Shown: one piece after another, positions 7,632-15,919 of the stretch
Position numbering within the stretch: the stretch's first letter is position 1
Layout: every line of letters starts with the position of its first letter
Source: JADZGC01 sp964391595
GTDB lineage: Bacteria; Patescibacteriota; Saccharimonadia; CAILAD01; GCA-016700035
DNA length: 44,153 nucleotides
Assembly (NCBI GenBank): GCA_964391595.1
Contig: CAYMMM010000004.1
Span: 1 to 44,153 of the forward strand
Reading direction: 5' to 3'
Notes under the pieces: model-generated
What the model saw: the letters and a program-made list of their open reading frames with translations, nothing else
Told to the model about the DNA's origin: nothing
Databases searched by the model: none
Translations under genes and position numbers: made by a program

Positions 7632-8519
7632 ATGCAACCACAAGACCCAGCACAACCACCAACACCACCCGCGCAGATACCGACACCGCCGAGCGCACCG
7701 CCAGTAACACAGCCTGCGCCAGTTGCAGGATCGATGCCAAGCGCCCAGCCTACCCAGACGGTCACCCCACCACCCCCCGGCACACCAATCTCTGCCCTGT
7801 CTAGCACACCGCCACCGGTAACACCTTCTCCTGGAACCCTCGAGCCAAACGAGGGCGGAGACGCATCAAGTGAACCTCCAAAAAAGTCAGCACTCCTCGT
7901 AGCGCTTGGCTTCATATTTTCGTGGATAGTAATTCCTGGACTGCTCGTACTAGCGGTGCACTATTTCGTCTTCCAAGCCTGGTACGTGGATGGACAATCA
8001 ATGGAGCCGACCTTCCATAACGGTGATTATCTTATCGTGTCAAAATGGGAAACCAGCTACAAAAAGCTCCTCGGGCAGTCCAGTAGTATCAACATTAAGC
8101 GCGGTGACGTTGTCATCTTTAACCCACCTGGATACACTTCAGAGATATTCTTCATTAAGCGCGCAATCGCTCTTCAGGGTGAGCGCGTTGTCATCAAGAA
8201 TGGCACGATTACTATCTACAACACCGAGCATCCCGAAGGCTTCATCCTCAATGAACCATATACCGATAATATCAAGCTTGAGGGCGATATAGATCGGACC
8301 GTTGAGCCAGGGTATCTCTTTGTAGTCGGTGATAACCGCAATCCAAATGCCAGCCATGATTCTCGCGCGATTGGACCAATACCTCTAGATCGTATCATTG
8401 GCACCGCTGACCTCCGCCTCTTACCGGTTAGCCAGTTTGGACAAATTGAACATCCGACCTACGACTCAACAATAACCCCAGGCGCGACACCGATCTTCAG
8501 CTCTACCCCTGCGCGCTAA
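7632..8519 (+). CDS. lepB: Signal peptidase I with Pro-rich N-terminal tail
   Basis: Type I signal peptidase cleaves signal peptides from exported proteins at the outer face of the membrane. Numbering from the ATG at 7632 (295 residues), residues 1-80 are a Pro/Thr/Ala-rich tail that is predicted cytoplasmic. A single membrane helix follows at about 86-111. The catalytic serine is Ser123 in DGQSMEPTF, the general-base lysine is Lys176 in FFIKRAI, and the box GDNRNPNASHDSR matches family box E. The usual bacterial enzyme lacks this long Pro-rich tail. The ATG is preferred over an in-frame TTG 69 bases upstream because the -10 TATACT lies between them. Confidence 0.93.
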   Translation: MQPQDPAQPPTPPAQIPTPPSAPPVTQPAPVAGSMPSAQPTQTVTPPPPGTPISALSSTPPPVTPSPGTLEPNEGGDASSEPPKKSALLVALGFIFSWIVIPGLLVLAVHYFVFQAWYVDGQSMEPTFHNGDYLIVSKWETSYKKLLGQSSSINIKRGDVVIFNPPGYTSEIFFIKRAIALQGERVVIKNGTITIYNTEHPEGFILNEPYTDNIKLEGDIDRTVEPGYLFVVGDNRNPNASHDSRAIGPIPLDRIIGTADLRLLPVSQFGQIEHPTYDSTITPGATPIFSSTPAR

Positions 8520-8534
8520 TTCCTGCGTAGCGCT

Positions 8535-9431
8535 CTAAAGCAATTCACTTCCTGTGATTTGTTCATAAATACGCTTCAATTCTTCTTCGGAGAAAAACCG
8601 CAAACTCACCTTACCGCCTTTGGACTGGAGGCTAATGTCTACTTTCGTACCGAGATGCTTCGAGAGCCCATCACTCACTGTGCGGTATGACTGCTGGCTT
8701 TGCTGCACGCGAGTTGATACGAGCTCCTTGTCTTTCTTAAAATTTCGCGCTAGATCTTCTGCCTGACGTACCGTCAGTTTCTTCTTGATGATCATCTCGA
8801 GCATTTCTTGTTGCTGGATAGGATCGTCAATCGATAAAATCATACGCGCATGCCCTTCGACGATCTTCCCTTCCTGCAGAGCTTTTTTCGCTTCGTATGG
8901 CAGCTTAAGCAACCGAATGATGTTGCGCACGGTGGGTTCGGCTTTGCCTACTCGCTTGGCGATTTGATCAACAGTCAGATTAAATTGATCAACCAGCTTC
9001 TGATAAGCGACCGCCATTTCCAGTACGGTCAGCTCTGCTCTTTGGATATTTTCAATCACCGCAATTTCTAACTGCTGCTGCTCATCAAAGCTACGAATGA
9101 TTGAGGGTACAGTTTTCTTGCCAGCGAGTTGTGAGGCCCTCCAGCGGCGCTCTCCGGCGATAAGCTGATACCGCTTGCCTGACTTGGTCAGAATAATCGG
9201 CTGCACTACACCATGCTCACGTATCGATGCAGCCAATTCCTCGAGCTCTGTCTCATGAAACTCACGCCGTGGCTGAAATGGATTCGGATCAATATCTTCT
9301 ATTTTTACATCGAGAATACGATTATCATCGAGCTGCAGTGTCTCGGATACTTCCTGAGACGCAAATTCATCAATGGCGGTCGGTATAAGTGATTCGAGCC
9401 CTTTGCCGAGCCGACTAGGTTTGTTTGACAC
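8535..9431 (-). CDS. parB: Chromosome partitioning protein ParB
   Basis: ParB is the CTPase clamp that loads at parS and works with ParA to segregate origins. The 298-residue protein begins SNKPSRLGKGLESLIP, a family hallmark. The ParB/Sulfiredoxin CTP-binding region contains PFQPRREF and the GERRWRA motif, followed by a helix-turn-helix (QIAKRVGKAEPTVRNIIRLLKLP) and a C-terminal dimer domain. The GTG at 9431 is chosen because an ideal AAAGGAGGT lies 8 bases upstream; the longer open frame would run far into parA. It overlaps parA by 17 bases. No complete 16-bp parS site is visible in this window. Confidence 0.96.
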   Translation of the reverse strand: MSNKPSRLGKGLESLIPTAIDEFASQEVSETLQLDDNRILDVKIEDIDPNPFQPRREFHETELEELAASIREHGVVQPIILTKSGKRYQLIAGERRWRASQLAGKKTVPSIIRSFDEQQQLEIAVIENIQRAELTVLEMAVAYQKLVDQFNLTVDQIAKRVGKAEPTVRNIIRLLKLPYEAKKALQEGKIVEGHARMILSIDDPIQQQEMLEMIIKKKLTVRQAEDLARNFKKDKELVSTRVQQSQQSYRTVSDGLSKHLGTKVDISLQSKGGKVSLRFFSEEELKRIYEQITGSELL

Positions 9432-10176
9432 GAGTGAGTACCTCCTTTGCCAGGGCTTTGTACGCCCGAGCCCCCTTACTAAATCGATCATAATCAATAA
9501 TCGCCTTGCCGTGGCTTGGTGCTTCAGCGAGCCGCACATTGCGAGGGATCACTGTAGAGCATACCATATCCGGGAAATGATGCTCGACTTCCTGCGCGAC
9601 AGCCGCGGATAAAGACGTACGTGCAGAATACATCGTCAGTACCACCCCGAGAAGACTCAGCGATGGGTTAAGCGCCTGCTTCACTCGCTGCATTGTTGTG
9701 AGTAATTGGCCCAAGCCCTCCAGGGCAAAATATTCAGCTTGCACAGGGATGAGCAGATACTGTGCAGCAGAAAGCCCATTGACCGTGAGCAAGCCGAGCG
9801 ATGGTGGGCAGTCTATCAAAATAATGTCGTACTGGAGTGCGCTTAGTGCTTGCTTCAAACGTGTCTCACGATGCTGCATCGGAGCCAGCTCTACTTCAGC
9901 ACTCGCCAGTACAGGGCTAGCTGGAAGCACATGAAGGTTCTTGTATCGAGTCTCAAGTATGAGTGACTGTGCGTCCACGTCGCTAATCAGCACATCATAG
10001 AGCGACGCCTGAAGTCCATGTTTATCAATCCCCAAGCCAGAAGTTGCGTTCGCCTGTGGGTCGAGATCGACGAGTAAAACCGACTGCCCCAGCTTAGCCA
10101 GATATGCCGCTAGGTTTACAGTAGTGGTAGTCTTACCGACGCCACCTTTTTGATTTACGACCGCGATAATTGTCAT
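9415..10176 (-). CDS. parA: Chromosome partitioning ATPase ParA/Soj
   Basis: A deviant Walker-A ATPase of 253 residues that binds DNA when ATP-loaded and moves ParB complexes. The KGGVGKTTTTVNLAAYLA motif begins at residue 10, Walker A' is VDLDPQANATSGLG, and the switch region is IIDCPPSLG-like (LIDCPPSLGLLTVNGL). It lacks the N-terminal helix-turn-helix of plasmid ParA, so it is the chromosomal Soj type. It is the first gene of parAB, with a GGAAGGGTGAG ribosome site, and is divergent from rplU. Confidence 0.97.
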   Translation of the reverse strand: MTIIAVVNQKGGVGKTTTTVNLAAYLAKLGQSVLLVDLDPQANATSGLGIDKHGLQASLYDVLISDVDAQSLILETRYKNLHVLPASPVLASAEVELAPMQHRETRLKQALSALQYDIILIDCPPSLGLLTVNGLSAAQYLLIPVQAEYFALEGLGQLLTTMQRVKQALNPSLSLLGVVLTMYSARTSLSAAVAQEVEHHFPDMVCSTVIPRNVRLAEAPSHGKAIIDYDRFSKGARAYKALAKEVLTRVKQT

Positions 10177-10207
10177 CTCACCCTTCCCGTTGCTCTTCTA
10201 TCAGATT

Positions 10208-10216
10208 ATTATACCA
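10208..10216 (-). promoter_or_regulatory. parAB extended -10 promoter
   Basis: On the minus strand TGG-TATAAT forms a consensus extended -10 (hexamer 10208-10213). The leader is about 25 bases and contains the parA ribosome site. No strong -35 is seen. Confidence 0.6.
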
Positions 10217-10263
10217 AGAAAACAGTAAGAGATATGCTGTGTGCAGTTAGTTTTACCGATCTC

Positions 10264-10292
10264 TTTACAAGCCTAGCGAGATCTGATATGCT
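10264..10292 (+). promoter_or_regulatory. rplU promoter
   Basis: TTTACA (10264-10269), a 17-bp spacer and TATGCT (10287-10292), with an extended TGA before the -10. The leader is about 40 bases. GATCTC and GAGATC, a 6-bp inverted pair, flank the -35. Confidence 0.7.
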
Positions 10293-10338
10293 TCTATATT
10301 GTCCTAATAGTCTAATCTTAAGAAAGAGATACGAATCT

Positions 10339-10647
10339 ATGTTAGCTGTTATTGAAGCCGGATCGAAGCAATACCTGGTTGAGCCAGGCCAAACGATCCG
10401 TACTGAGCTCGTCTCAGGAGAAAAAGAAATGGTGTTTGAGCCATTGCTAGTCATCGATGGCGATAAAGTAAGTATCGGTACACCAAATGTTGCTGGCGCA
10501 AAAGTGACTGCAAGTATCGAGTTAGCCGACGAAAAGGCTGATAAGGTTAAGGTACTTAAATTCAAGCCAAAGAAGCGCGAGAAGACACTCCGCGGCCACC
10601 GCCAGCACTATAGCCTGCTCAAGATCACCAACATCACCGCCAAATAA
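10339..10647 (+). CDS. rplU: 50S ribosomal protein bL21
   Basis: bL21 binds 23S rRNA domain II in the large subunit. The 102-residue protein begins MLAVIEAGSKQYLVEPGQTI and ends with the family block KPKKREKTLRGHRQHYSLLKI. The ATG at 10339 is chosen because it gives the standard N-terminus and lies after the promoter; the open frame upstream is not coding. In most bacteria rplU is followed by rpmA (bL27), but here a strong terminator comes right after it and rpmA is absent from the window. Confidence 0.97.
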   Translation: MLAVIEAGSKQYLVEPGQTIRTELVSGEKEMVFEPLLVIDGDKVSIGTPNVAGAKVTASIELADEKADKVKVLKFKPKKREKTLRGHRQHYSLLKITNITAK

Positions 10648-10667
10648 GACGGCCGGCACGTGCTGAT

Positions 10668-10695
10668 AAAAAACGCCCTCAAATGGGCGTTTTTT
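10668..10695. terminator. Bidirectional terminator between rplU and the lipase gene
   Basis: AAAAAACGCCC (10668-10678), the loop TCAAAT and GGGCGTTTTTT (10685-10695) form a perfect 11-bp stem with A and T tracts. It serves rplU on the plus strand and the trxB operon on the minus strand. Confidence 0.92.
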
Positions 10696-10712
10696 AATAC
10701 TTGCAGGCTCTG

Positions 10713-12134
10713 TCAGGAGCACGTAGATGGAGCTGAAGACCCGCTGATTATGGTCCGCATCCAGTTCAGCGTATCCTGAAAGCTTTTGATCATAGTGTTG
10801 TAGTGCGTTGCATCTGGATATAATTTGAGGCTCGTCACTTCACCTAAACTACAAAGACGCTTTGCAGTGGTATCAGATTGCGTCGGCAAAACCACATTAT
10901 CAAGTCGTCCGTGGTTAATAAGCTTTGGCCGCCCCGTCTTGGTGGTAGCTGCGCGGTTCTGGAGAAGTTGCTGGTCAAACGCTGGTGCTATTGTTTGCAA
11001 AGATCCAGTCTTCATTGCTGCGATAAACTCTGGCGTATAGACTTTTGTAATATCACGATTACCCCAGTAGCCAATATTGGTATCTATACAGTTTTTCGCG
11101 ACATCATTTACGAGATTCCCAGAGTACGGCTGTTGCAAAATCTGCGCTACATTATGCTCAGTGCCGTACCAGTCTTGGTAACTACGCAGCAGGTAAGGCC
11201 CAAACCAGAGAATATTTGCCCCACGCGTCGTATCGGTCAACGTTTCACGTACATCCGTAACCGGGCCAAACCCGATGACCCCCCTCAGAGTAATGCTTGG
11301 TGTGTAGCTATTTGCTAACTGATCCGCCCATAACGCAGCGTGCCCACCCTGAGAATACCCCGCAACAAAAACGTTTGAGGCATCGGCTTTATCCTTGGTA
11401 AGCGGCAGGGTCGTCATTGCCAAAGCCGCGTCCAAAACCGAACGCCCCTCGAGATCGCCTACCATATAGTGGTGTACTCGCTTCGGATCACGCATTCCTT
11501 CATAGTCAGTAATCACTGCGACATATCCATTCGCAGCATAACTCGCCATATGGCTGGCATAGTTTGCCCAGTTTCTCTTACTTGGTACTTCTAGAGATGC
11601 AGCGCAGGAGTCATCGATCCCTGTAGTACCTGGTGCAAAGCTGAGTATCGGCAGCTTACTGTTTGTTGCCGCACCTTCAGGCATAAATACGCGAGCGTAG
11701 ATCTCTTCAGTAGTTCCCTTGGCGTCCTGAATACGATATTTGAAAACCTGCATAGTTACATTTGGTTGCGGTCCCTTGTAGTTCGCATTCGTCTCTCGTA
11801 TCAAAGCTCCAACCTGCTGACTGGAGTACGTAATCGGCGCCTCAGAACCTGTCACCACACCATGATCGCTCGGGTTTTTATTTGTAGTAGTACCGAGGAT
11901 CTGTGTTTTCTGTCCAGCATTCGTATTTACTACAGGTGTGGCTCGTTGCTTAACAAACATGAATGCAAGCACGCCAGCGCCTATGACAAACAATACGAGC
12001 ACCAAAAAAGCTAACGTCCAAAAAACTGAAGCGGCTTTTTTTGCAAATGAGGCTTTTTTTTGTGGCGGCATGACAAGCGGTGCATCGGGTCGCGATTGCT
12101 GCTTAGTGTGCCTGATCTTACCCTGTTGGTTCAT
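10713..12134 (-). CDS. Membrane-anchored secretory-lipase-like alpha/beta hydrolase
   Basis: A 473-residue protein with a basic N-terminus and one membrane helix (about 38-62); a Thr/Asn-rich linker then leads to an alpha/beta-hydrolase outside the cell. The nucleophile is Ser261 in GYSQGG, the likely acid is Asp412 in HGRLDNVV, and the base is His444 in DATHYN. FAPGTTG near 167-172 gives the oxyanion-side loop. The pattern resembles the LIP family of secretory lipases. Four cysteines after the anchor (177, 349, 428, 472) could form disulfides. The substrate cannot be read from the sequence; host-derived lipids or esters are plausible for an epibiont. It overlaps the acetyltransferase gene by four bases (ATGA). 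Confidence 0.85.
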   Translation of the reverse strand: MNQQGKIRHTKQQSRPDAPLVMPPQKKASFAKKAASVFWTLAFLVLVLFVIGAGVLAFMFVKQRATPVVNTNAGQKTQILGTTTNKNPSDHGVVTGSEAPITYSSQQVGALIRETNANYKGPQPNVTMQVFKYRIQDAKGTTEEIYARVFMPEGAATNSKLPILSFAPGTTGIDDSCAASLEVPSKRNWANYASHMASYAANGYVAVITDYEGMRDPKRVHHYMVGDLEGRSVLDAALAMTTLPLTKDKADASNVFVAGYSQGGHAALWADQLANSYTPSITLRGVIGFGPVTDVRETLTDTTRGANILWFGPYLLRSYQDWYGTEHNVAQILQQPYSGNLVNDVAKNCIDTNIGYWGNRDITKVYTPEFIAAMKTGSLQTIAPAFDQQLLQNRAATTKTGRPKLINHGRLDNVVLPTQSDTTAKRLCSLGEVTSLKLYPDATHYNTMIKSFQDTLNWMRTIISGSSAPSTCS

Positions 12135-12637
12135 GACAACTCTGCCCTCATAATTATCATATCCACTCCTGCTAGCATACCAGGTATGCGCCGCAAAGTA
12201 CTAAATCCTTGCTGTGCAAAATACTCTTCCCTATTGTGTGTGAGGAGCTGTATCGCAGGACTCCGATGATGCTTGGCGCGTCGGAATGTCTCAGAGACCA
12301 GCTCGCGACCTATGCCCATACCTCGTGCACGTGCGTCTACATAGATCCATAGGAGTGTCGCGGGCTCTAATCTCTCCAGACGAATAATACAATACCCCAC
12401 CATTACCTGCTGGCTGTTTGCGATGAGTACACATGATTTTGGCGACAATATCGATCGCAACAATTTCAGCTTTGAATGATCTTTTATTAGTTCTTGCTTG
12501 TAGGTATTTGGGAAATAGTGGTAGTCGGTATCCATTGATTGAACAAATAAAGTATTCATGTTAGATACATCTTGCGCTCGCATTTGTCGAACACTATAGC
12601 GCTGACGAGGCAAAGGATGTACGGGAGCAGCAATCAC
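12131..12637 (-). CDS. GNAT-family N-acetyltransferase
   Basis: A 168-residue protein with the acetyl-CoA-binding motif A, WIYVDARARGMGIGRELV, at about 112-129, in which R-G-M-G-I-G binds the pyrophosphate. The rest, including a GYCIIRLERL strand, follows the GNAT fold. The substrate is unknown. It sits third in the trxB operon, 10 bases after the diguanylate cyclase stop, and its stop overlaps the lipase start. Confidence 0.85.
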   Translation of the reverse strand: MIAAPVHPLPRQRYSVRQMRAQDVSNMNTLFVQSMDTDYHYFPNTYKQELIKDHSKLKLLRSILSPKSCVLIANSQQVMVGYCIIRLERLEPATLLWIYVDARARGMGIGRELVSETFRRAKHHRSPAIQLLTHNREEYFAQQGFSTLRRIPGMLAGVDMIIMRAELS

Positions 12638-12647
12638 TGGAAGCCTC

Positions 12648-13250
12648 CTAATTGGTATTCTTAGCGACTACTACCTTATTGCGTCCTGTAGCCTTTGCTT
12701 CATACAATGCGTCGTCTGCAGATTTCAAGCTCGCCATCAGATCATGCGAATCATGTACCTCAGCCACACCTATACTTGCAGTAACTTGGGTATTCTCTCC
12801 TTTACCCAGAGGTATCTCGAGATTCGCGATATGTTCTCTCAACAACTCAGCTACTCTTGTAGCGTCATGGATATCAGCTCCTACCAAACCTACCACAATC
12901 TCTTCGCCACCATATCTCCCAACGATATCGAGGGCACGCACATGATCCTGAATATTTGTGGCAACCGCCTTCAAGACAACGTCTCCTGCCTCATGCCCAA
13001 ATGTATTGTTGATATTCTTAAAGTGATCGATATCAATAAAGAGCACCGAAAGACATCGCACGACTACTTTTCGGCGCTTATCAGGATGCTTAGTCTGCCA
13101 CTTCACTTCACTGGCTAGAGTCTCTAAGCGCTGCATAAGGCCACGACGATTAAGTATCTGCGTCAGTTCATCAGTGACTAATTGCGACTCGAGTAAATGA
13201 ATCTTCTTTTCAAGTTGAGCAATTTTATCCTGACAAGCAGCAAGATCCAC
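12648..13250 (-). CDS. Diguanylate cyclase (GGDEF domain)
   Basis: A cytoplasmic 200-residue protein with a short N-terminal coiled coil (residues about 5-25) and one GGDEF domain that should make cyclic di-GMP from two GTP. The active-site loop reads GGEEI (114-118), an accepted variant of GGEEF. The inhibitory I-site RALD (105-108) lies the required five residues before it. The domain start DELTQILNRRGL is typical. The coiled coil could dimerise it; there is no sensor domain. It starts with GTG two bases after the trxB stop. No EAL or HD-GYP partner or PilZ receptor is in the window. Confidence 0.92.
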   Translation of the reverse strand: MDLAACQDKIAQLEKKIHLLESQLVTDELTQILNRRGLMQRLETLASEVKWQTKHPDKRRKVVVRCLSVLFIDIDHFKNINNTFGHEAGDVVLKAVATNIQDHVRALDIVGRYGGEEIVVGLVGADIHDATRVAELLREHIANLEIPLGKGENTQVTASIGVAEVHDSHDLMASLKSADDALYEAKATGRNKVVVAKNTN

Positions 13251-13252
13251 TA

Positions 13253-14218
13253 TCAGACTCCCGCACTGTCTTGTGTTTCGGCTACAGCCTGCACCTCAGC
13301 CAAACCCGCAATGTATCGTTCCGCCTCTAAAGCAGCACGACATCCATCACCTGCCGCTGTGATTGCCTGTCGATACACGTGATCTGCAACATCACCAGCC
13401 GCAAAGATTCCGGGGATATTAGTAAAGACATTATCACGGGTCTTAATATAGCCTTTTGGATCTAGATCAAGTATGTCGGCCACAAAATCAGTCGCTGGCT
13501 TGTGTCCTATTGCGACAAAAAGCCCTTCACACTGCAATGTGGTTTTCTTTTTGGTCTTAAGATCTGTAAGCTCGACGCCTTCCACCATTTGATCACCTAA
13601 AACGTCGGTGACGGCTGCATTCCAAATGAATTCTATTTTTGGATGCTGCTGAGCACGATCCTGCATGATCTTACTTGCCCGGAGCGTGTCACGACGATGC
13701 ACAACAATCACCTTACTGGCAAAATGCGTTAACGACAGCGCTTCCTCCATAGCCGTATCGCCTCCGCCGACAACAACTACAGTCTTGTCCTTGAAGAAAT
13801 AACCATCACACGTAGCACAGGCCGATATGCCCTTACCCATCAAGCGAGTTTCATTATCGAGACCTAGCCACATTGCAGAAGCGCCCGTTGCAATAATGAC
13901 ACTCCTTGCTTCAATTTGGCGTTCCTTCAACCGTACTGCATGCGGTGTACCTGGTATGATCTTTTCGACAAACTCTGTGATGAACTCTGCGCCAAAACGC
14001 ACGGCCTGCTGTTGCATCTCATCCATGAGCTCTGGGCCTAGTATGCCATCCTTGAAGCCAGGGAAATTCTCAACTTCACTGGTTAGGAGTAACTGGCCAC
14101 CTGGTGCATCTCCTGCAATAAGTACTACCTTCAGTGCCGCTCGCGAAGCGTAGATCGCAGCCGTATAGGCAGCCGGCCCGCCACCGATAATCGCTACATC
14201 ATAGATCGTATTACTCAT
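13253..14218 (-). CDS. trxB: Thioredoxin reductase
   Basis: A 321-residue flavoprotein that passes electrons from NADPH through FAD to thioredoxin. FAD-binding GGGPAAYTA is at 12-20, the redox pair is C134-C137 in ACATCDG, the NADPH motif GGGDTAMEE is at 151-159, and the C-terminal FAD contact is GIFAAGDVAD. The length is standard. It is the first gene of a four-gene unit (trxB, diguanylate cyclase, acetyltransferase, lipase). The ATG follows the -10 hexamer by 6 bases with no Shine-Dalgarno, so the mRNA is predicted to be leaderless. No classical thioredoxin is encoded in the window. Confidence 0.97.
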   Translation of the reverse strand: MSNTIYDVAIIGGGPAAYTAAIYASRAALKVVLIAGDAPGGQLLLTSEVENFPGFKDGILGPELMDEMQQQAVRFGAEFITEFVEKIIPGTPHAVRLKERQIEARSVIIATGASAMWLGLDNETRLMGKGISACATCDGYFFKDKTVVVVGGGDTAMEEALSLTHFASKVIVVHRRDTLRASKIMQDRAQQHPKIEFIWNAAVTDVLGDQMVEGVELTDLKTKKKTTLQCEGLFVAIGHKPATDFVADILDLDPKGYIKTRDNVFTNIPGIFAAGDVADHVYRQAITAAGDGCRAALEAERYIAGLAEVQAVAETQDSAGV

Positions 14219-14224
14219 AACTCT

Positions 14225-14254
14225 AGTATACCGTTTCTCTCATAAGAAAGTCAC
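14225..14254 (-). promoter_or_regulatory. trxB leaderless promoter
   Basis: On the minus strand the -35 is GTGACT (14249-14254) and the -10 is TATACT (14225-14230), with an 18-bp spacer and six bases before the ATG. Transcription should start at or next to the A of ATG. The -35 overlaps the last codon of the nuclease gene. Confidence 0.7.
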
Positions 14255-14802
14255 CTTGCGGGCTGCTTAGTGTCCCCATTACAACTGGTTGGTGACCAGA
14301 GTCCTTTTTGTTGTTCTTGTGCGGCAGTTTCTAGCTCACGAAACAACTGCTGATATTTATATGGCACTTGATAGGTATATTCGTGAGCATAGCCCTCACT
14401 AATCAATGATTGATTTATCATCACCCCGTCATCGCGCCAGATGTACGCAAGGATTCTCCCGTATTTATCACGTTCACCCTGAGCTGGGTCAGATTCGAGC
14501 CGAACAAAGCGCCCGGTCAGTGCCTGTTTTGTCCAGTCCGAAGCTTCTCGTCCAAAACATTGCACTGGCTTACGCGGATCGTGTGTTTCGGGTGTATCAA
14601 CACCAAGGAAACGCACCTTCTCTACACTACCTCGTAGATTAACAGCGATAGTATCGCCATCATACACCTCTACTACCTTCACAAAATCACCGGCCGGTAA
14701 CATTGATGCGGGAGTAGCATTCGGGACAGCTCGAGCTGCTGCATATGCGACCAGCGCTACCATCAAAGCCGTAATGAGCTTGACGAGCCTACGCCTATTC
14801 AT
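14251..14802 (-). CDS. Secreted thermonuclease (SNase family)
   Basis: A 183-residue protein with an N-terminal membrane or signal segment (residues about 8-25) and a staphylococcal-nuclease domain. The active-site residues match by position: Asp50 (DGDT), Arg64, Asp69 and Glu72 (FLGVDTPET), and Arg116 (DKYGRILAYIW). It should degrade DNA and RNA outside the cell using calcium, which fits an organism that must salvage nucleotides. The ATG at 14802 is preferred over one three codons upstream because GAAGGAT lies 8 bases before it; it overlaps the rodA stop. Confidence 0.93.
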   Translation of the reverse strand: MNRRRLVKLITALMVALVAYAAARAVPNATPASMLPAGDFVKVVEVYDGDTIAVNLRGSVEKVRFLGVDTPETHDPRKPVQCFGREASDWTKQALTGRFVRLESDPAQGERDKYGRILAYIWRDDGVMINQSLISEGYAHEYTYQVPYKYQQLFRELETAAQEQQKGLWSPTSCNGDTKQPAR

Positions 14803-15916
14803 GATCCGCATCCTTCACTCGGCGCGACGTGCTACGCTGCGCCGATACGCTGAGTACGATTCCTATCGCAGCACAGTTAATGAGCATACTTGTACCTCCA
14901 GCAGAAATAAATGGCAACGGGATTCCCGTAACGGGCATGATGCCCATATTCATACCAATGTTAATCAGCGTGTGGAATAACAACATGCTAGCGATACCAA
15001 TACACAAGAAGGACCCAAACCGATCAACACTCTGCATGCCAACAATATATATGCGAGCAATCAAGATACAGAATAATACAATAGTAAGTGCCGCACCAAC
15101 AAACCCCATTTTTTCTGAAAGAACGGCAAAAATAAAATCTGTATGTTGTGATGGAAGAAAGTTCAGCTGGCTCTGACTACCTGCTGACAATCCCCTGCCA
15201 AACCAACCACCGCTACCTACCGCGATCATTGATTGCACGACATTGTATCCTGTACCCAGTCGATCAGCCTGAGGGTTGAAAAGCACCTGCAATCGGCTTT
15301 TTTGATATGGTGCTAAAAAACGGTACACCACAGGCAGCATCACGAGGCCAACACTAGCGGCACCTGCTAAATACCGCTTCGGAAGCAGTGTAGAAATAGT
15401 CATAGCAAGCCAGATAGCTAAAAACACAAGGCCAGTTCCAAGGTCGGGCTGACCAATTACGAGTACTAGTGGTGGAGCCAAGACAATCAGTGAGATGATC
15501 GTATACCGTATTTGTTTTGTCAGGCCATAGACACGACTCAGATATGTGGCAAGGGCTATAATCAGTGCAAGCTTAGAAAACTCAGAGGGCTGAAACTGGA
15601 AGAAACCTAGATTGATCCAACGCTGAGCACCAAGCGCGGTTTTTCCGACAAACTCTACCGCCAATAGAGACGCGAGGGTGACCACGTAAATCGGAACAAC
15701 ATAGCTTTTGAGACTCCGATAGTCGAGACGAACTAATGAAATTGCCACAACAATTCCTGCCAGTACATAGAGAATCTGTCGCGTTGTATCTATTTGTGCG
15801 GTTGATTCAGCGGGCTTAATACCAGATGAATACAGTACAAGTAGCCCTATTACTACCAAGAGCATGCTGGTCGCTACTATCACCCAATCAAGTCGCTTGA
15901 AAAACACCCCCCTCAT
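14795..15916 (-). CDS. rodA: RodA-type SEDS peptidoglycan glycosyltransferase
   Basis: A polytopic 373-residue SEDS protein that polymerises lipid II, working with a class B penicillin-binding protein during wall elongation. About ten membrane helices are visible. Diagnostic stretches are QRWINLGFFQFQPSEFSKL, GQPDLGTGLVF, the catalytic-region HTDFIFAVLSEK with its Asp, and PVTGIPLPFISAGGTSM. The QPSEF and HTDFIF forms fit RodA rather than FtsW or SpoVE, though the distinction is not absolute. It starts three bases after the ileS stop and overlaps the nuclease gene. Confidence 0.93.
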   Translation of the reverse strand: MRGVFFKRLDWVIVATSMLLVVIGLLVLYSSGIKPAESTAQIDTTRQILYVLAGIVVAISLVRLDYRSLKSYVVPIYVVTLASLLAVEFVGKTALGAQRWINLGFFQFQPSEFSKLALIIALATYLSRVYGLTKQIRYTIISLIVLAPPLVLVIGQPDLGTGLVFLAIWLAMTISTLLPKRYLAGAASVGLVMLPVVYRFLAPYQKSRLQVLFNPQADRLGTGYNVVQSMIAVGSGGWFGRGLSAGSQSQLNFLPSQHTDFIFAVLSEKMGFVGAALTIVLFCILIARIYIVGMQSVDRFGSFLCIGIASMLLFHTLINIGMNMGIMPVTGIPLPFISAGGTSMLINCAAIGIVLSVSAQRSTSRRVKDADHE

Positions 15917-15919
15917 CAG

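Noticed and set aside
13253..14218. Possible UGA recoding, as in some CPR lineages
   Set aside because: TGA ends trxB, dgkA, map and the winged-helix gene exactly at family-expected ends, and no conserved frame runs through TGA.
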